This document shows, one piece after another, positions 13,523-25,555 of a stretch of DNA of 64,000 bases. How positions within the stretch are numbered: the stretch's first letter is position 1; the number at the start of each line of letters is the position of its first letter. The notes beneath the pieces were generated by a model. The model had not been told where the DNA came from and ran no database searches. It was given only the letters and a program-made list of their open reading frames with translations. The DNA comes from Adineta vaga. Its lineage: Eukaryota; Rotifera. Where the stretch lies: assembly GCA_021613535.1 (NCBI GenBank), contig CP075497.1, forward strand, positions 4,836,001 through 4,900,000, read 5' to 3'. A program made the position numbers and the translations under genes.

Positions 13523-14455
13523 ATGTCATCGAAAAGTATAGGTGTGTTTGATATCTACGATGATTCTTTTCGTTGTTTAATTTCTTCAACAGCTACTCTT
13601 CGTCGATTGTATACTGGTTTAACCTGGGCTGAAGGTCCAGCATATTTTCCTGCTTTACGTACACTTGTCTTCTCTGATGTTGCCGAAAATCGTTTATTAC
13701 GCTATGATGAATGTAATGAACAAACAAGTATTCTTCGTTCTCCATCTTCTCATAGTAATGGTAATACTGTTGATCGTCAAGGTCGTTTAATAACATGTGA
13801 ACAACAGACGAGACGTTTGACAAGAACTGAACATGATGGTAGTATAACTGTACTTGTCGATCGTGCTGAGAATGAAAAACGTTTTAATAGTCCCAATGAT
13901 GTTGTAGTAAAATCCGATGGATCAATTTGGTTTACAGATCCAACCTATGGTATTGACTCAGATTATGAAGGTGATCGAGCAGAAAGTGAAATAAAAGGAA
14001 ATTTTGTTTATTGTCTAAAAAATCGAATTTTACATGTCGTAGCACGAGATTTTGAACAACCTAATGGATTAGCTTTTTCACCTGATGAACGTCGTTTGTA
14101 TATTGTCGATACTGGACGAAGTCATCGACCAAAAGATGGACCAGCACATATTCGTGTTTTTGATGTAGGAGATGATGGTATTACATTAACTGGTGGACAA
14201 ATTTTTGCTGATTGTTCAACTGGTTTCTTTGATGGATTACGTATTGATTCCATAGGAAATATCTGGACTAGTGCTGGTGAAGGAGTATCATGCTATAATG
14301 GAAATACTGGTGCTTTATTAGGAAGAATTCGTGTTCCTGAAATTGTAGCTAATGTATGTTTTGGTGGTGGTGTAAAACGAAATGTTCTTTATATTTGTGC
14401 GACAACTTCACTTTATTGTATTCGATTAGCTGTGAATGGATGCAAAACTTTTTAA
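13523..14455 (+). CDS. SMP-30/gluconolactonase-like lactonase
   Basis: Six-bladed beta-propeller enzyme of the SMP-30/gluconolactonase/LRE family, which opens sugar lactones using one divalent metal ion. It is intronless, 310 residues from the first ATG. Metal ligands of the family are all in place: the Glu in GLTWAEGPAYF, the Asn in FNSPNDVVVKSDG and the Asp in GFFDGLRID. Blade signatures IWFTDPTYGI and QPNGLAFSPDERRLYIVDT are very like bacterial and fungal gluconolactonases and less like animal regucalcin. No signal peptide is seen, so it is probably cytosolic. The missing introns, in a neighbourhood of intron-rich genes, and the bacterial flavour make it a horizontal-transfer candidate, a class of gene common in bdelloids. 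A poly(A) signal AATAAA lies near 14534. Confidence 0.9.
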   Translation: MSSKSIGVFDIYDDSFRCLISSTATLRRLYTGLTWAEGPAYFPALRTLVFSDVAENRLLRYDECNEQTSILRSPSSHSNGNTVDRQGRLITCEQQTRRLTRTEHDGSITVLVDRAENEKRFNSPNDVVVKSDGSIWFTDPTYGIDSDYEGDRAESEIKGNFVYCLKNRILHVVARDFEQPNGLAFSPDERRLYIVDTGRSHRPKDGPAHIRVFDVGDDGITLTGGQIFADCSTGFFDGLRIDSIGNIWTSAGEGVSCYNGNTGALLGRIRVPEIVANVCFGGGVKRNVLYICATTSLYCIRLAVNGCKTF

Positions 14456-14928
14456 AAAAAAAGATTATTTGTTCAATTTTTCGAATAAACCTAGAGTGAA
14501 TATTGATGTAAAATACTTTTCATCTTCTAATCAATAAAAATGTTAATGAATTAACTTTTATTGACTAGTTTTTATTTAAACAAATATATCATGACGCATT
14601 GATTTACATATGTGAGAGAATATCGGATATTTCGTCGAAAAAAAAGAAACTATTTATAAAAAAATAAAAATGGATGTTTCAGTAATTCATACAAGATGTT
14701 ACATGTATCGCCGTTGTTCTGGTTCGACTATTATTATTTCTCATGACGATATATATTGTTTTAATTTAGCATATTCAAACAATAAAAGCAACAACAACAG
14801 CATTCAGATCAAATAGAAAAAAAGATTAAAAATAAGCACACTTCAACACACATATTCCATGTAAAAAAGAACATAAAAATAGAAAATATTCGTACAGATT
14901 CTAATCATTTTCTCGCAGGATTAACAAT
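14456..14928. other. Intergenic, no gene seen
   Basis: About 470 bp holding the 3' flank of the SMP-30-like gene and the 5' flank of the USP-like gene. Nothing else is visible. Confidence 0.4.
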
Positions 14929-17900
14929 ATGAATATCAGTTATGATATGATCGAAGGTAATACATTTATTAAAACAAAATGTTCAAAATAACAACAACTT
15001 AGATTTCTAATAAATATATTTCTCTAATCGAATTAAACAATTTATATTCTATTTAGGTTTTGACTTTGATACAATGTTTTCTCCTATGTCGGAGTTACAT
15101 TATACTCATCTTGAACATCAAACTAGAGAAGAAAGTTCGGAACAAACGATCAATATTCCAAATAACTTATCGGATAGTGGTTATATCAGTGAAATCGACA
15201 TAAATGAAATCTTGACTACTGGTATTGAGTAGAGTTCTTTTTTAAAATAACCTCGTTTTCTCTATATGTATGTATGTACAGACAATCAATCACAAATGCT
15301 ATACTCTTTGAATGAAAATCCATGTAACTTTGAATCGATACAACAAGTTCGATCTAATGAAACATGGATAAGTCATATGGGAAGTCTTCGCAAAAATGAA
15401 TGTTCATTAATACGAAGAAATGTTCCTCGTTTTATAAGATTTCACACTGATGGTTAGTTTATTCAATCTATACTAAATCTAACACTACAACTTATCTAAA
15501 TAGGTACTAACTATCATATAAATTGTGTATTACATATTCTGTTCAATTCATTGATATTTCTGCGATTGATAAACGTATTAAAAAGAATGATACATAACAA
15601 TCTTGTTGATTTACCATCAAATTTATATAATAGTTATGTTAAAACAAATGTCTCAAATGAAAAGAATACTTTTTATGCTTTATTAAATATTGTTGATATT
15701 GCCTATCAAGAATATCGAAATGATGACACTGCGAATTATTTGATTCAATCGATATATCATGTCGATAAAGGAATTCAGCAGAATGTCGTTGATTTTTATA
15801 ATTTTCTCTTGAATAATTTACGATTGATTGCTATTGAAATGAATCAAACAGAAATCTTTTCAAAATTATTCGAAATTAAATTTACTGAAAACACTGATGG
15901 ATGTGAATCACAAATTAAACGAGAACAATTTATCAGTATCAACTCACATCAAAGTACTATTGAAGAATATATCAATAAATATTATACTGGTACCGTAGTT
16001 AGATATAACAATGGACATATCATTGAACAACTATTTGAACAACTACCCGAACAATTATTTATCATTATTGAAAGACAACATAATGACATTTGTACCTATT
16101 GTGACTATCCAGCAGAATTTAAAACTTGTCGTAATCAGTACTATATATTCAATAGTGCTATAGTAAAACAAACCATGTTCGGTAATGATAATCATTGTAT
16201 TGCTGTCGTACGTCGACAAGATTGTATATATCTTCTCGATGGTCCTCAGATTATTGATCGTTCTCATATAAATTATCTATCAACCTATTTTCAAATGGTA
16301 GTATCATTTTTTTTCATTGAAATTAAAATAAAATCTTCTGGACACTTTCTATCATCTGTGTAGGTTCAGGTACAAAATCTTTTATATACTGAAGTCGATC
16401 CATTACATGGCTCAATCTGCATCTTTGAAGATCCACTATACGGAATACTGGCTGGTGAAACAAGTAGTAATATTTCAACAGATCTAATATCATTATCAGT
16501 AGAATCTTACGCCAGTAAGTATAAAACCATATTCAAAGTAATACTACAATAATTTTAATTTAGCATCTCGCATTATTATGCGACATCCCATCGCCAGTAC
16601 GTTTCGTTATTATATGCACAGTGATTTTTATCGACATAACATTAATATTACAATACCTACGTTAAATGATTGTTTAGGTGAACAAACGCTGTATCTTTGG
16701 GTAAATAAAATATCAAATAACAATTATGCTCAATGAAAGTCTTCTTTTTGTTTTTTGTTAGCCTCGTTCGATGTTTGTTGGAGCTTTGCTTGAGTGTACT
16801 TTAGTATCTTTAGCTTCAAATGGATCTTATTATCGAAGTCATTTTGAATTTGTTCTCAATGAACTTTCAGGTTTAAAATTTGAGAATTCAATTTATTTCA
16901 ACATTGATGAAGGCAATTCATCCGATGATCAATGGTTTCCGTAAGTACATTACATAAACTTGATCAATAAAGATATTTGTTTCTCTTTACAAGTCTCCGA
17001 TTGACCATATCAAAATCTAAACAGAATATGTTTCAAAATAAAAATCAACAACAGAATGACAGAGAAGATGATCATCAAGAAAATTCTCTATGTCAACTTG
17101 TACGATATCCTGATGGTATATACAATATCATCATAGTTTTATTAAGTCTAATATTATAAAGTTGTATCTATAGGTAATGTCGAAAATATTGATCAAAAGA
17201 AGTTTTTATCATTCATAAAATACAAGAAAATGAATAGAAGAAAACTTCATAAAACTTCTGCAAATATAACTCCATACAAATTATCAAAAGTCGCCAATCT
17301 GAATTCAATTTGTCTTGCTATTCGTCGAGTTCGATGGCTTCCAGATGAACAGAAATATATACCACAATCAGATGTTTTGTGTTATTCAAATATTTTTACA
17401 CCAGGTATATCTAAAAAGAATATGGATAACTATGAATATACATATCTTCGTTTTTCATTCAGTTCCTTCTTCAATAAAGAAAACTAATTATAATTATTGC
17501 GCAGATCAATTGCAAATTATCGATGTATGTCCATCACAAGTATCATTCGCTTTGCAAACGAATCATTGTACAATTCGTCTATCGTATTCAGTAAGTAAAT
17601 GAGTCTTTTTGTTTCGTCATGTTATTATTTGTATTTGAAAAGATTCCAAAAATGTATGAATGTACATCTCTCAAAGATAAATATGTAAAAATAATGATCT
17701 TAACTGGTAATGATCAAAGACCAGATTCTTATCCATCATATCGATTTCTTCATGATCAAAATTGAGTGGAATCACTCATGTTTTCAGCTATGAATTATAC
17801 TAATACGTAAATGTTCAAAATTTGTCGACTACTAACACTGATATACTTTATAGCATAACATTGATTATTGTCAAATGTACTGTGCAAGAATTCCAAGAGA

Positions 17901-18141
17901 ATGGTAAGTAAGATATTCGATGTGGAATTCAAGTCTTTTATTTCGCATAGAAGTAATTCCAATTGTAGCTCAAGATGGTTTACGAACACTTATTCATAAT
18001 CTCAGTATGGATACCTTTCACATTCAATTACAACTATGTCATGCTGCAAACGATCAATTTATTATGTATGAACATTCGACAGTGAAATCATCAATGATCA
18101 TTGGTAATAAATGTCACTTTTTTGTAGATCAACAAATGTAA
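14929..18141 (+). CDS. Inactive USP-like (pseudo-deubiquitinase) protein
   Basis: A chain of about twelve exons keeps one frame from the ATG at 14929. Residues 1-120 are acidic and Ser/Asn-rich and include SDSGYISE, which fits a DSGxxS phosphodegron. Then GTNYHINCVLHILFNS aligns with the USP Cys box (GNTCYMNSVLQCLFN), but the catalytic Cys is Tyr. The USP-like QQNVVDFYNFLLNNL matches the QQDAxEFLxxLLDxL box, FEQLPEQLFIIIER matches the LPxxLxIxLKRF strand, and GNDNHCIAVVRRQDCIYLLD sits at the GHYxAxxR His box with the His kept. So it is probably a catalytically dead ubiquitin-binding fold. The C-terminal half (from about 16380) is not recognised. An apparent TGA at 17763 falls inside an intron (about 17709-17788). 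The stop could alternatively lie one short exon later, near 18159. Confidence 0.6.
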
Positions 18142-18842
18142 GATATATATCTTTTTAGTTAATGAAGAAAGACAAGTTTCGTTATCATCGATGAATACAT
18201 CATTGACTCCATGTCATTTCGAATGAAGTTTTTTTGCTAACGAATATTTTGTTTTTCAAACTCATGTATTTTAAATACAATAAACTTGAGTGTGGTTCGT
18301 AGTCATTGGAGAAGATTATTCCAGTAGATTCGAAAACATTCCTTAGACAAATTCAATTCACGCAATGCAATAGTATGTATTTTGAAAAGTAAATAATCAT
18401 GATATGAATGCTAATTTCTATTATTCTGTCGAATTATTATCATTAATATCTTTTCAATATGCTCAGAAGACAATAAACAAGAAAACACTGTTTTCAGATG
18501 ACAGACACACTGATTATATACATAAACATTCAAGAAAAAGGGAACGAGAAAAAGAAAGAGAAAGAAAAAAAAAGTACAATCATCATTATCAATTATTCAT
18601 TACAAATTAGCAATAGAAATTGAAATAAAGAAAAAAAACGAACAAGAAATTGAGCACGACGTAGAAAAAGAACACCATTCGTACATAATATTACTTTTCA
18701 GTATACATTATTGAAGAAATTAACAAATAAATAAACAATCTCTTAATAATGTGAGAAGGAAAAGAAATAGGGAGAAAATATATGTACACATTCGTTAGTA
18801 TCGATCTGACCAGGATAATTACTATATCTGTTTTGAAATTAT
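18142..18842. other. Convergent 3' flanks, no gene seen
   Basis: About 700 bp between the ends of the USP-like gene (plus) and the KAT6-like gene (minus). It has an AG-rich GAGAAAAAG-type low-complexity patch at about 18535-18575. Nothing coding is supported. Confidence 0.4.
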
Positions 18843-21800
18843 CTAATGTTGTTGAGTTGAAGGTGCAGTCGCTGATGATTGTGCTGTTGGATAATTATAT
18901 GATGTTGTTCCATTACCATTGTATGATATAGAATTGATACCATTCGATGTATAGTATGATTGTGATTCAGATGTATCACCATAGATTGATGCTGGAAGAG
19001 GATAAGTTGAGGATGGTGATGGCGGATAATAGGCCATATAATCCATCGGTGTATTTGGTGGATAATAATAAGGTTGCATACCATAGGATGGTACTGGTGG
19101 ATAAGGATATGGATATGTTACATTATTAAAGTTATACGTCATATTTGTCGATGTATTAAAGTTATTAATTGTTATTGTTTGCTGTGGTTGTTGTTTACTT
19201 CTAGTTGAATAATTGTAATGACTTGATTGAGAGATAATCATGGATGTTGGTGATGTTGAACGAGGTGGTAATTGATCATCGGAGATTTCAACTGGGTTGA
19301 TGGCAGTTTCGAAATGATTTATAGAAGAAGTTGATTTTTCCTCTTCTTTTTCCATATGATTATTATTGATTATATCTACTGTATCGTTTTTTAATTGAGA
19401 TTCAATACGAGCTATTTTAGTCTCATCATCAGTACCATTGATTGATGGTGATGAGAGAAATGGATTAGCAAAAATATCTGAAAATGATGAAGGTGTTTCA
19501 GATGCATTCGTTGTTGTCGTTGCTACACTTGATTGATGTGTTAAAATCGGTTTATTTGTGTCATTCTAAATTAAGAAATGTTTTATTTTCATTTAGAATT
19601 CGGCATTATTTTACTGAGATGATTAAACGAACCTTAGTTGATGAAAATGCATCATCAATTGAAGATTGAATATTTGACGATGTTAAAGCTTGTTTTTCCG
19701 CTGGTAACGATCGATCCATATTGGTGATTGACGGGGAATAAGAAGCTTCTGTCGTTGATGAGCTGTCATTTGATGATACTGTTGACAGACATCCTTCGCT
19801 TGTTTGTCTTGTTAATGCATTTGGAGAATTCACTAAAAATAAGCAGTAGAATGCGTTTAATTAAACATCAGTTATTCGGGAAAGAGCTTAAGCTTTCATA
19901 TTGCAGCTCAAAACATATTTTTGAAACATAGAGGAAAACACAGTAATACATACGATCTAATTTATCTGATGTTTCTGTTTTGATTGGTTCGGTTTCAGAT
20001 TTTGATGTAGAATGTAAACGAGTATTTCGAGTTATTCGTCGTGTTTGTAATGGAACTTCTATATTGTCCTCTGCTTTTGCTTCCGTATTTGATAATAAAA
20101 CATGATTTAATTCAGTTTTTTCGTTGTTAATTGATGAATTTATTGGCTCTGATATTTCCTTTGGTGAAACGACTTTGAGAAATTGATCAAGTTTCAGTTG
20201 TTTGTATGTTGACTGTTTAACAGGAATTTTTGGTGAAGATGCTATCGAAATATCTTTCTTCTCTTCTTCTTCTTCTTCTTCCACTGCTGCTACTGGTACT
20301 GGTACTACCATGACTTTATTTTCGTGTTCTTCTTCCTCTTCCTTTTCCTCTTTAATCATCGGTTCGGTTACAATCATTCTTGATCGACGAGGTTTATATT
20401 CCTGAGAACATTCATCATCATCATTTGCAGTTGTATCCAATGAATAACTATCATTATGAGTGATCATTGATTCATTTTTAATCGATTTATTATTGATTGG
20501 TGCTCGACGTTTGACAATAATTGAACGACGTTTTTGTCCAAATTTTCGTTTACGAATATAACGAACACCATCTGCAGATTGAGTACCATCAGCTGATTCC
20601 GCTGCCAATGATGCAGCTCTAAAACAGAGAGTAAATTTCATCCATGAGAACAAAACTGAACATCTCGGAAATCTTTTTTCAACTTACTCAGCTGCTTCAC
20701 GACCAATTTCTTTGAATACAATTTGTATTTCTTTGACTTCTTTCTCGACAGCTTTTTCTTCATTGGCTAATAAATGTGTAGTAAGTACAGGAGTAAAACG
20801 AAGATATTCATTATCAACTGTCACCCAATGTGCATGTTTTATTTTTTCCTTTTTCATTATACTTTCTAATTGTGTAACATCAACAGTGATGACTGGTCTA
20901 ATACGCAAAACAAAATCAAATCATTTAGATGAATTAGAATTTAAGAAAAAATATGATTCAACTTACTTTCCATTTGATTTCATTGTTAAAACACCTAGAT
21001 TTTGTAGTGTATCAACAATATCATCAATCGCCATTCCTGTTTTATTCATAATTGATTTTATTACACATTTTGAATCATTTTCATTGTAATAAATAAGTAA
21101 TTGTTCGACAATTTTGATTTTCCAATAGGCTTCATATGTTTGCGCACCTAATGTTGACAATGGTCTTTCAGGTGTACCAACTTGCGCTTCTTTTTGAGAT
21201 ATTAAATAACTCAATTCAATAAGAAAACGTCCATAACCTCGACGTTGACAAATAGGTAAAACAGTGATGCATGAGAGATTATATTTTTGTGGACAATGTT
21301 TTTCTTTCGAAAAATAACCAATAAAATGACACCCATTCGCATCATTTCTTGTTAAAACGTAGAATAAAAAGGGTTCAACATCATAATAAAGTGTTTTATG
21401 ATCAAGAAATAATTTTGCTAATAAACATAAATTTTGACAATATATTCGACTGGTATTTCCATCAACTTCAAAAACAGACAGATCATCTTTATGATAGATT
21501 TCATTTGCAGGTGGATGAAACATTGTACATTTTTTCTATTAAATTTAAAATAAAATTATATACTTTCAATGAATGATTTCATCTATCAACTTACACGATG
21601 TCGATCGTAAACTTGTTCACATTTCATATATTTCAAACAAAATTCACATATATATAAACGTGGAACACGTGCATATTCCTGAGGATATGATGATGAATAC
21701 CAAGTTTTTAATAAATCTGAACCAAGAACAATATATGGTGGCCAACGAGTATTTGTGGCATCAGCATCGATTGATTCACTTGAATGGTGGAATTTTTCTG

Positions 21801-23487
21801 AACACTGAAAATAAGAGATAAAAGAAAACGATAGGATAGATATTTTTAGTAGCAAATAACTTACATCTGTGATAAGTTTAGTACAATTTGTTGACGATTC
21901 AACAAATAAATGTACATCATGTTCAGTAATATTATCTGGAAGAGAATCGTTGAGAAATGCGGGTAGATTTTTGTGTTCTAAATCAGAGAGTAAAGGAAAT
22001 TGTGATATATCGATTCTGTTTACATACTTGATAAATTCGATTTGATTTTGTGTTTTTGATCTTTAGAATTTGTCTGTTTATCATTCTCCTCTTCCTCCTC
22101 CTCGTCTTCCTCATTTGATTGATCATCTTCCGTCTGACTTTCTTTTCGTTTCTGATTTCTCACAGGAGAATCTTTTCTCGTTCGTTTTTTAATAATAGAT
22201 GTTGCTGATATTGGTGATATAGAATTGGTTGAATGTTTTCGTTTCGTATTAACTCGAGATAAATTAGTATTATTTGATTCTTCAATTGGATGAACATCGG
22301 ATCGACGATTCGTTTTATGAGGTGGTGTTATCGGATCAATAGTTAACGGTTTTTTATTTGATAATTGACGTGTCAGTAATGGAGTACTTGTTTGAGGACT
22401 GAAAAAGAAAAGAACTTGTTTAGTACGTGAATGAAAACATGAAACAAAAGAATATTCTTTACGTAGAAGTTAAATCATCATGTAACAACTCTTTTCGAAT
22501 TCGTTGTAATTTTGATGAAGCTAAAATTGTTTTCGATAATAATTCATTTTTTAAATCTGTATTTTCTTTGCTTGATTTAATAATTAATGTAGGTGAATGA
22601 AGTCGTTTAAGTAATTTTTTATGTGAAGTTTTCATTGTTTTTTTATCACGCAAATATTTCATTGCTTTTTGTACCGATTGTTGTCGAACTTGATTTGCTT
22701 TTTGGTTATTTGGTAAGAAAAAATTTGATATACCATCATTAAGTGGAACAACTGGACGGGATGTGTCTGTTGTTGTTGTTATATCGTCACTATTTGAATG
22801 GTTACTTCGACGTGAACGTCTTGATGATGATGATGATGTCGATAAAGTTTTGATTAGACTTTTCTTTGGTGATAAAGGTATTTCGTCACGACAAAGATGA
22901 CAAGCAAAATCATCATCAGGAATCGTTTCGAGTGGTGGATCGCAACATTTTGGATGAATACCAGAATCACAAAAATCACAGAATAATAACTGGAAGAATC
23001 GTACAATTACTATTTTTAAATAGACAGAAAAAATTTCTTACTGAATCATCACTTTTATTACAAATGATACACCGTTTACAATCAATACATTGCCATCGAA
23101 TGGTTCGTATTTTTTGTACCAATTTTTCTGAATATTGCAAACATGATGGATGTCCTAGAAATAATAAATTCTAGTTATTTACATAGACAAAACGAATGAT
23201 ATATTTCATACCTGAATTTCCACATTCTGCACAATTTATCATTTTTTCTGGATTACCATTCGCATTTTTTGCATTATCACCTAGACAAAATCCACAAATT
23301 CCAATTGGTTTGGCAATCTTCTGAAAGAGTGCAGAATAAAAAGAATTATTAATCAAAATAAAGATTATTTCTAAACCTTTTTATCATGACTAGTTGATGA
23401 TACTCGTCTTTGTTTCGCTGTTGTAGATGTGTTCGTTGTGTTTGTTGATGATGATGAACATCGAGCTCTTGCTTCTCTAGCTACCAT
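18843..23487 (-). CDS. KAT6: MYST histone acetyltransferase, KAT6 (MOZ/MORF) type
   Basis: Nuclear acetyltransferase that modifies histone H3 tails. It has about a dozen exons and roughly 1,350 residues. The order is: a Ser/Thr-rich start, then a tandem PHD finger ([52 protein letters not shown]), a long basic and acidic linker, and the MYST domain (about 21855-20690). The MYST C2HC finger is [10 protein letters not shown] followed by the YDRHR histidine and Cys. The core keeps [19 protein letters not shown] with the auto-acetylated Lys, the catalytic Cys in NLSCITVLP, the acetyl-CoA loop [14 protein letters not shown] and the Glu/Ser stretch PERPLSTLG. Acidic runs and a Tyr/Ser/Pro/Met-rich tail follow, like the KAT6 Ser-Met region. 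No N-terminal winged-helix domain is seen. The AG acceptor is at 23512-23513, 24 nt before the ATG. Confidence 0.9.
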
Positions 23488-23916
23488 TGAAAGTTTTCTC
23501 TATCAGATCATCTGAAAAGATGAGCACTTTTATGTAAATTTCTGTCTTTTTTCACGAAACAAAAGTCAGCCGGTCAAAGTTATACTTGACAATCGCAGAA
23601 GAAAAGATGAATGATGACTCACATTGAAAACCGCAAAAATAATTAACATATCAATGCACTTATGTTTATTACAATAATTAAACAATATTTAATGACGAAA
23701 ATGTTTCGTTTATATTCAAGAGATTGTTTTTAAATTATATTTTGATATTTTTATGATTAGAAAACGTCTTTTATCAAGTGATTTCGTACTATAAGGTAAC
23801 GTCTACTAGTGACATCTTTGGATTATTTTACGATGATTTTCCTAAGAGTAGTACACAAACAAGATAATTCATAAAGTATGATAAATGAGATAAATTGCAG
23901 AATTCGAGTATCTAAA

Positions 23917-24100
23917 ACACGGTAGTGAGACGCACAGTTTTCTGAATCAATAGACTTTCTTCAATGTAGAAGAACACATAATCAATATAAGAATAATTTC
24001 ATTAGATAACTGAAGGAAATATTGTGACGCATTCAGTCCATATGAATAAAAACATCGATCATCTCACTTCATCAATATAGTTTTCATTCGACATTCATCG
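23917..24100 (-). pseudogene. Decayed copy of the adjacent four-helix membrane gene
   Basis: The minus strand here aligns by eye with the middle of the intact gene at 24466-25092. Shared stretches include 'gtgttcttctac' followed by a degraded form of the Ser-Thr-Ser-Asn-Lys-Ser segment, then the 'gaaaactgt' motif and the upstream 'gatattg(g)tgaagt' segment. Indels and stops break the frame, so it is a relic. The limits are approximate. Confidence 0.6.
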
Positions 24101-24465
24101 CAATCGGCTAGAATTCTAATAAAGAGCTACGAATGAATATTATCAAGAAAAATTAGCATCTATCTTACAATGCACATTGAATATTCTTATTGTGAAGTCA
24201 ATCAATCTCACACTCATCAAAATAAAACGCATACTGCTAGATCAACTGAAGCACCAAAATCACAACGAAAAAGAAAGAAAAAAGATTCGTGAATTCGGCA
24301 AACAGAGGTTATATTTATTCACACAACTAAATATACAAAAAAATGAATATACAAACATGTTACGAGCAGCAATACCAAGCGAACAAGGTATAGAATAATG
24401 CATTGGGTAGAGAAGAGCAAATAATAAGAAATGAACTGCAAATCGAAATCCAAGACCAACTTTGT

Positions 24466-25092
24466 TTATAGTATCTCTTGCCAACACAAAGGCACGTTTG
24501 CATCTGTTTTAGACGTGTTTAAAGAAACTGCTACATTACTAGGCGTATGCACTGCCTCGACACACTCTGTAATCAAGTAGAGCCTAAAAATGCCAATGGT
24601 AGTAGATACAAAACATGACCAATGTAAGATTTCAACGATGTATGTATAGAAACAACTATTTAGTAGATAAATGCCACTCAATATGACGACAAAAGTAATG
24701 ACAGAAACAATCCATAGTACTCTGCGAACGAAACGATGAGTGTCTGAACTGAAAATGAAAATCTCATGAATGAGTAGCAGTTGTAACAAGAATGCAAACT
24801 GTGGCAGAATTTGAGTACCTAGAAGTTCGTAGTAAGTAATACAGTTTTCAGAGTCAACAGATTTGTTCGACGTAGAAGAACACAAACAGTCGTTGTAAGA
24901 AAAGCCACACAACAATGCTGGTAATTCTGATGTGACATTGAATCCACGTGAATGAAGAATTGACTTTCCAACTTCACCAATACGATATCGGAGATGAGTA
25001 TTGAACATGGTGGTGACAAACGCAAAGATCAAAAGTAGTACGAATGCTGCTACACGAAATGGTGATATAGGACCAGCAATGTATATCATCAT
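24466..25092 (-). CDS. Four-helix membrane protein, family unknown
   Basis: I do not recognise this family. It is one intronless frame of 208 residues beginning MMIYIAGPISPFRVAAFVLL. Four hydrophobic segments are visible at about residues 12-30, 92-112, 124-146 and 152-172. Between the first and second lies a loop of about 60 residues with paired cysteines (LLCGFSYNDCLCSSTSNKSV and ENCITYY) and two N-glycosylation sequons, so the loop is probably extracellular and disulfide-bonded. This is a tetraspan-like layout, but the CCG motif of tetraspanins is absent. The C-terminal tail of about 35 residues is polar. Relics of the same gene lie on both sides (about 23917-24100 and 25556-25990), so this may be the only intact member of a local tandem array. 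It could itself be an early-stage pseudogene. Confidence 0.6.
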   Translation of the reverse strand: MMIYIAGPISPFRVAAFVLLLIFAFVTTMFNTHLRYRIGEVGKSILHSRGFNVTSELPALLCGFSYNDCLCSSTSNKSVDSENCITYYELLGTQILPQFAFLLQLLLIHEIFIFSSDTHRFVRRVLWIVSVITFVVILSGIYLLNSCFYTYIVEILHWSCFVSTTIGIFRLYLITECVEAVHTPSNVAVSLNTSKTDANVPLCWQEIL

Positions 25093-25555
25093 TGTGATGC
25101 AATAAGATTTGCTTCGAAGATGTGATATCTAAAAAAAGGAAAAATGTGAGCTGAATCGGAAGATTTAAAAAGAAAGGGAGACAACTTAATGAACATTATT
25201 TTAAACCATTCATTTTCGTCAGCTATCGTTAAGACAAGGTATGTTAGACTAACCTTCGATATAATATAACTTGACTACAGAAAAAATCTTATTGAAGGAT
25301 GTCATTGGTCAATTCAGAAAATAATAATAAAATGAAATAAGAATGTGATTTATTGTAGTGAAATAGAAAACTGAAGGATAGATCTTCTTAGAATTGGATT
25401 ATGTTCTGCCAACGTTTAGGAATATCAGTATTCATGGTTGATATATGTGAATATCAACTAGTTTTGTCAGTAAATAAAACTAATTTGAAACGAGATGGCG
25501 TAGTTTCTCGTACATAAATCGAATGAAAGTACAGTAATTAATATCTGCCGAATAA
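25093..25555. other. Spacer between gene copies
   Basis: About 460 bp upstream of the four-helix membrane gene and downstream of its right-hand relic. AT-rich; nothing else supported. Confidence 0.35.

Noticed and set aside
17763-17765. In-frame TGA in the pseudo-USP gene, suggesting a pseudogene
   Set aside because: A good donor (ACTG|GTAATG) at about 17709 and acceptor (TTTTCAG) at about 17788 define an intron covering it, and the frame resumes cleanly in the next short exon.
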